6,232 nt of DNA, taken from positions 1 through 6,232 of the forward strand of contig JAAFGU010000150.1 in NCBI GenBank assembly GCA_010365205.1, written 5' to 3'. The translations under genes and the position numbers were made by a program. This document shows positions 5,259 through 6,232 of the stretch, piece after piece (the first letter of the stretch is position 1; every line of letters starts with the position of its first letter). The notes beneath the pieces were generated by a model. It was not told the DNA's origin. It was given only the letters and a program-made list of their open reading frames with translations, and ran no database searches. The DNA comes from Aromatoleum sp. GTDB lineage: Bacteria > Pseudomonadota > Gammaproteobacteria > Burkholderiales > Casimicrobiaceae.

Positions 5259-6232
5259 TCAGCCGGGGGCGAGGGCGCGGCGCGCCCGCACGAACCGTTG
5301 CGCCTCGAGCGCCCAGTGGCGCTTCAGGCTGTGCCATACGTCGGCGGCCCACAGCAGGTTCGGGGGATCGCCTTCCGGCAGCGCGCGCCTGCCCGCCTCG
5401 TCCTCCGGATCGTAGGCATTGATCCACGCCCGGATCGCGGGCGAGCGCGCGAGATCCGAGGTGACCGGCGCCAGCACATGCAGGTACCCGGCCGGCAGGG
5501 TGACGTTGCGTACGGTCGCTTTGCCGTCGGCGCCGTCCGGGTGGAACGTCTTCAAGCCCTCCAGCCCGGGCGCGTCCCAGGCGAAAAGGTCCAGAGCGAT
5601 GCGGTAGCCGGTGAACTCGTCGACCGTGTTCGGGATGGTGCGCACCCGGCTGGCGACGATCCAGTGGTTCGGCAGCACCAGCGCCCAGCCGCCCGTGCCG
5701 ACCGCCGACGCATAGGCGATCGATACGCCGACGACCGGACGCTCGCGGCCGGTCAGCGGATCGACAATCGTCGATGATTCGAAGACGCCGGTGTAGGGGT
5801 TGAATGCGCGCAATTCGTCGCCGAACGATCCTGCGAGCTCGTGCAGCACCTTGACGGCCTGGATGCCGCCCTGGCTGTGTCCGACCACCATCGGACGCAC
5901 GCCGTCGTGCTCGTAGTGCCACGCGAGCAATCCCGCGATCTCGATGCTGCTGGTGTAGGGGCTGATCGACCAGCTGCCGTCGCGCGGGTCGAGAATCTTC
6001 GCCGCGGGATAACCCATGCCGGTCAGAAACTCGCCGAACGAAGCCATTGCAAGATGCACAGGATAGATACCGCCGTGAAGGAGAACGATTCGAGGCGTCG
6101 GGCCACGGGCGAGCGTATCGCGCACCTCGATATCGGATATGCGTTCCGGATCGAGGGCGAGGATGCGCTCCTCCACTGCGCGATCGATCGGCGCTCCACG
6201 CAAGACGGCTTGCGACGCGGGGCGCGTCAGCG
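5259..6232 (-). CDS. alpha/beta-hydrolase-fold protein of unknown substrate (5' end cut off)
   Basis: The frame is open up to the right edge, so the N-terminus, possibly with a signal peptide, is missing. A TTG at 6203 is the first possible start inside the window and gives 314 residues, but codons upstream of it remain open (reading LTRPASQAV), so the true start is probably outside. Counting from the TTG, RIVLLHGGIYP (38-48) fits the oxyanion strand and VVGHSQGG (106-113) is the nucleophile elbow with Ser110. His242 in AGYLHVLAP is a candidate catalytic His. The acid is uncertain. Lipase, esterase or thioesterase activity would fit the fold; nothing in the sequence picks the substrate. It is separated from the fatty-acid operon by 132 nt, so co-function is possible but unproven. 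Confidence 0.75.
   Translation of the reverse strand, partial: LTRPASQAVLRGAPIDRAVEERILALDPERISDIEVRDTLARGPTPRIVLLHGGIYPVHLAMASFGEFLTGMGYPAAKILDPRDGSWSISPYTSSIEIAGLLAWHYEHDGVRPMVVGHSQGGIQAVKVLHELAGSFGDELRAFNPYTGVFESSTIVDPLTGRERPVVGVSIAYASAVGTGGWALVLPNHWIVASRVRTIPNTVDEFTGYRIALDLFAWDAPGLEGLKTFHPDGADGKATVRNVTLPAGYLHVLAPVTSDLARSPAIRAWINAYDPEDEAGRRALPEGDPPNLLWAADVWHSLKRHWALEAQRFVRARRALAPG

Noticed and set aside
4324..5922. Minus-strand frame of 532 codons spanning the hydrolase, the intergenic gap and fabL
   Set aside because: It is out of frame with all three well-supported features and is Arg-rich low-complexity translation without motifs.

Overview
The window is GC-rich, tightly packed bacterial DNA, and every supported gene lies on the minus strand, so transcription runs from high to low coordinates. 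The protein families and GC-rich codon use suggest a high-GC Proteobacterium or a similar Gram-negative. The window alone does not fix the class. No tRNA, rRNA, insertion sequence, phage gene or CRISPR array was seen.

Layout in transcription order: (1) 6232-5259, an alpha/beta-hydrolase-fold protein whose 5' end is cut by the window edge. (2) 5258-5127, a 132-nt intergenic stretch with an AT-rich pseudo-palindrome and a GC-rich hairpin. (3) 5126 to beyond position 1, a compact run of six genes: FabL-type enoyl-ACP reductase, FabG-type ketoreductase, a long acyl carrier protein, a double-hotdog dehydratase, a FabF-type ketosynthase (KS) with an intact Cys-His-His triad, and a second KS-like protein whose nucleophilic Cys is replaced by Ser. 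This last gene runs off the left edge. The gene junctions, in order, are 4, 5 and 48 nt gaps, a 1-nt TGATG overlap, and a 19-nt gap, so the run looks like one operon.

Together these genes supply every catalytic step of one elongation cycle on a dedicated carrier: condensation (KS plus KS-like partner), keto reduction, dehydration and enoyl reduction. The locus therefore looks like a self-contained, secondary type II fatty-acid synthase able to make a fully saturated chain. No malonyl-CoA:ACP transacylase, phosphopantetheinyl transferase or acyltransferase lies in the window. The first two could be shared with primary metabolism, and a chain-offloading enzyme may lie beyond the left edge. The order ACP - dehydratase - KS - KS, and the ACP motif, recall the rhizobial very-long-chain fatty acid locus (acpXL-fabZXL-fabF2XL-fabF1XL). 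This locus differs in carrying its own FabG and FabL, a much longer ACP and a fused double-hotdog dehydratase. The product is unknown.

The most unusual points are the KS/Ser-KS pair, the dehydratase whose only complete His/acid pair would be formed across its two halves in the reverse order to polyketide dehydratases, and the 141-residue ACP with an insertion after helix II.
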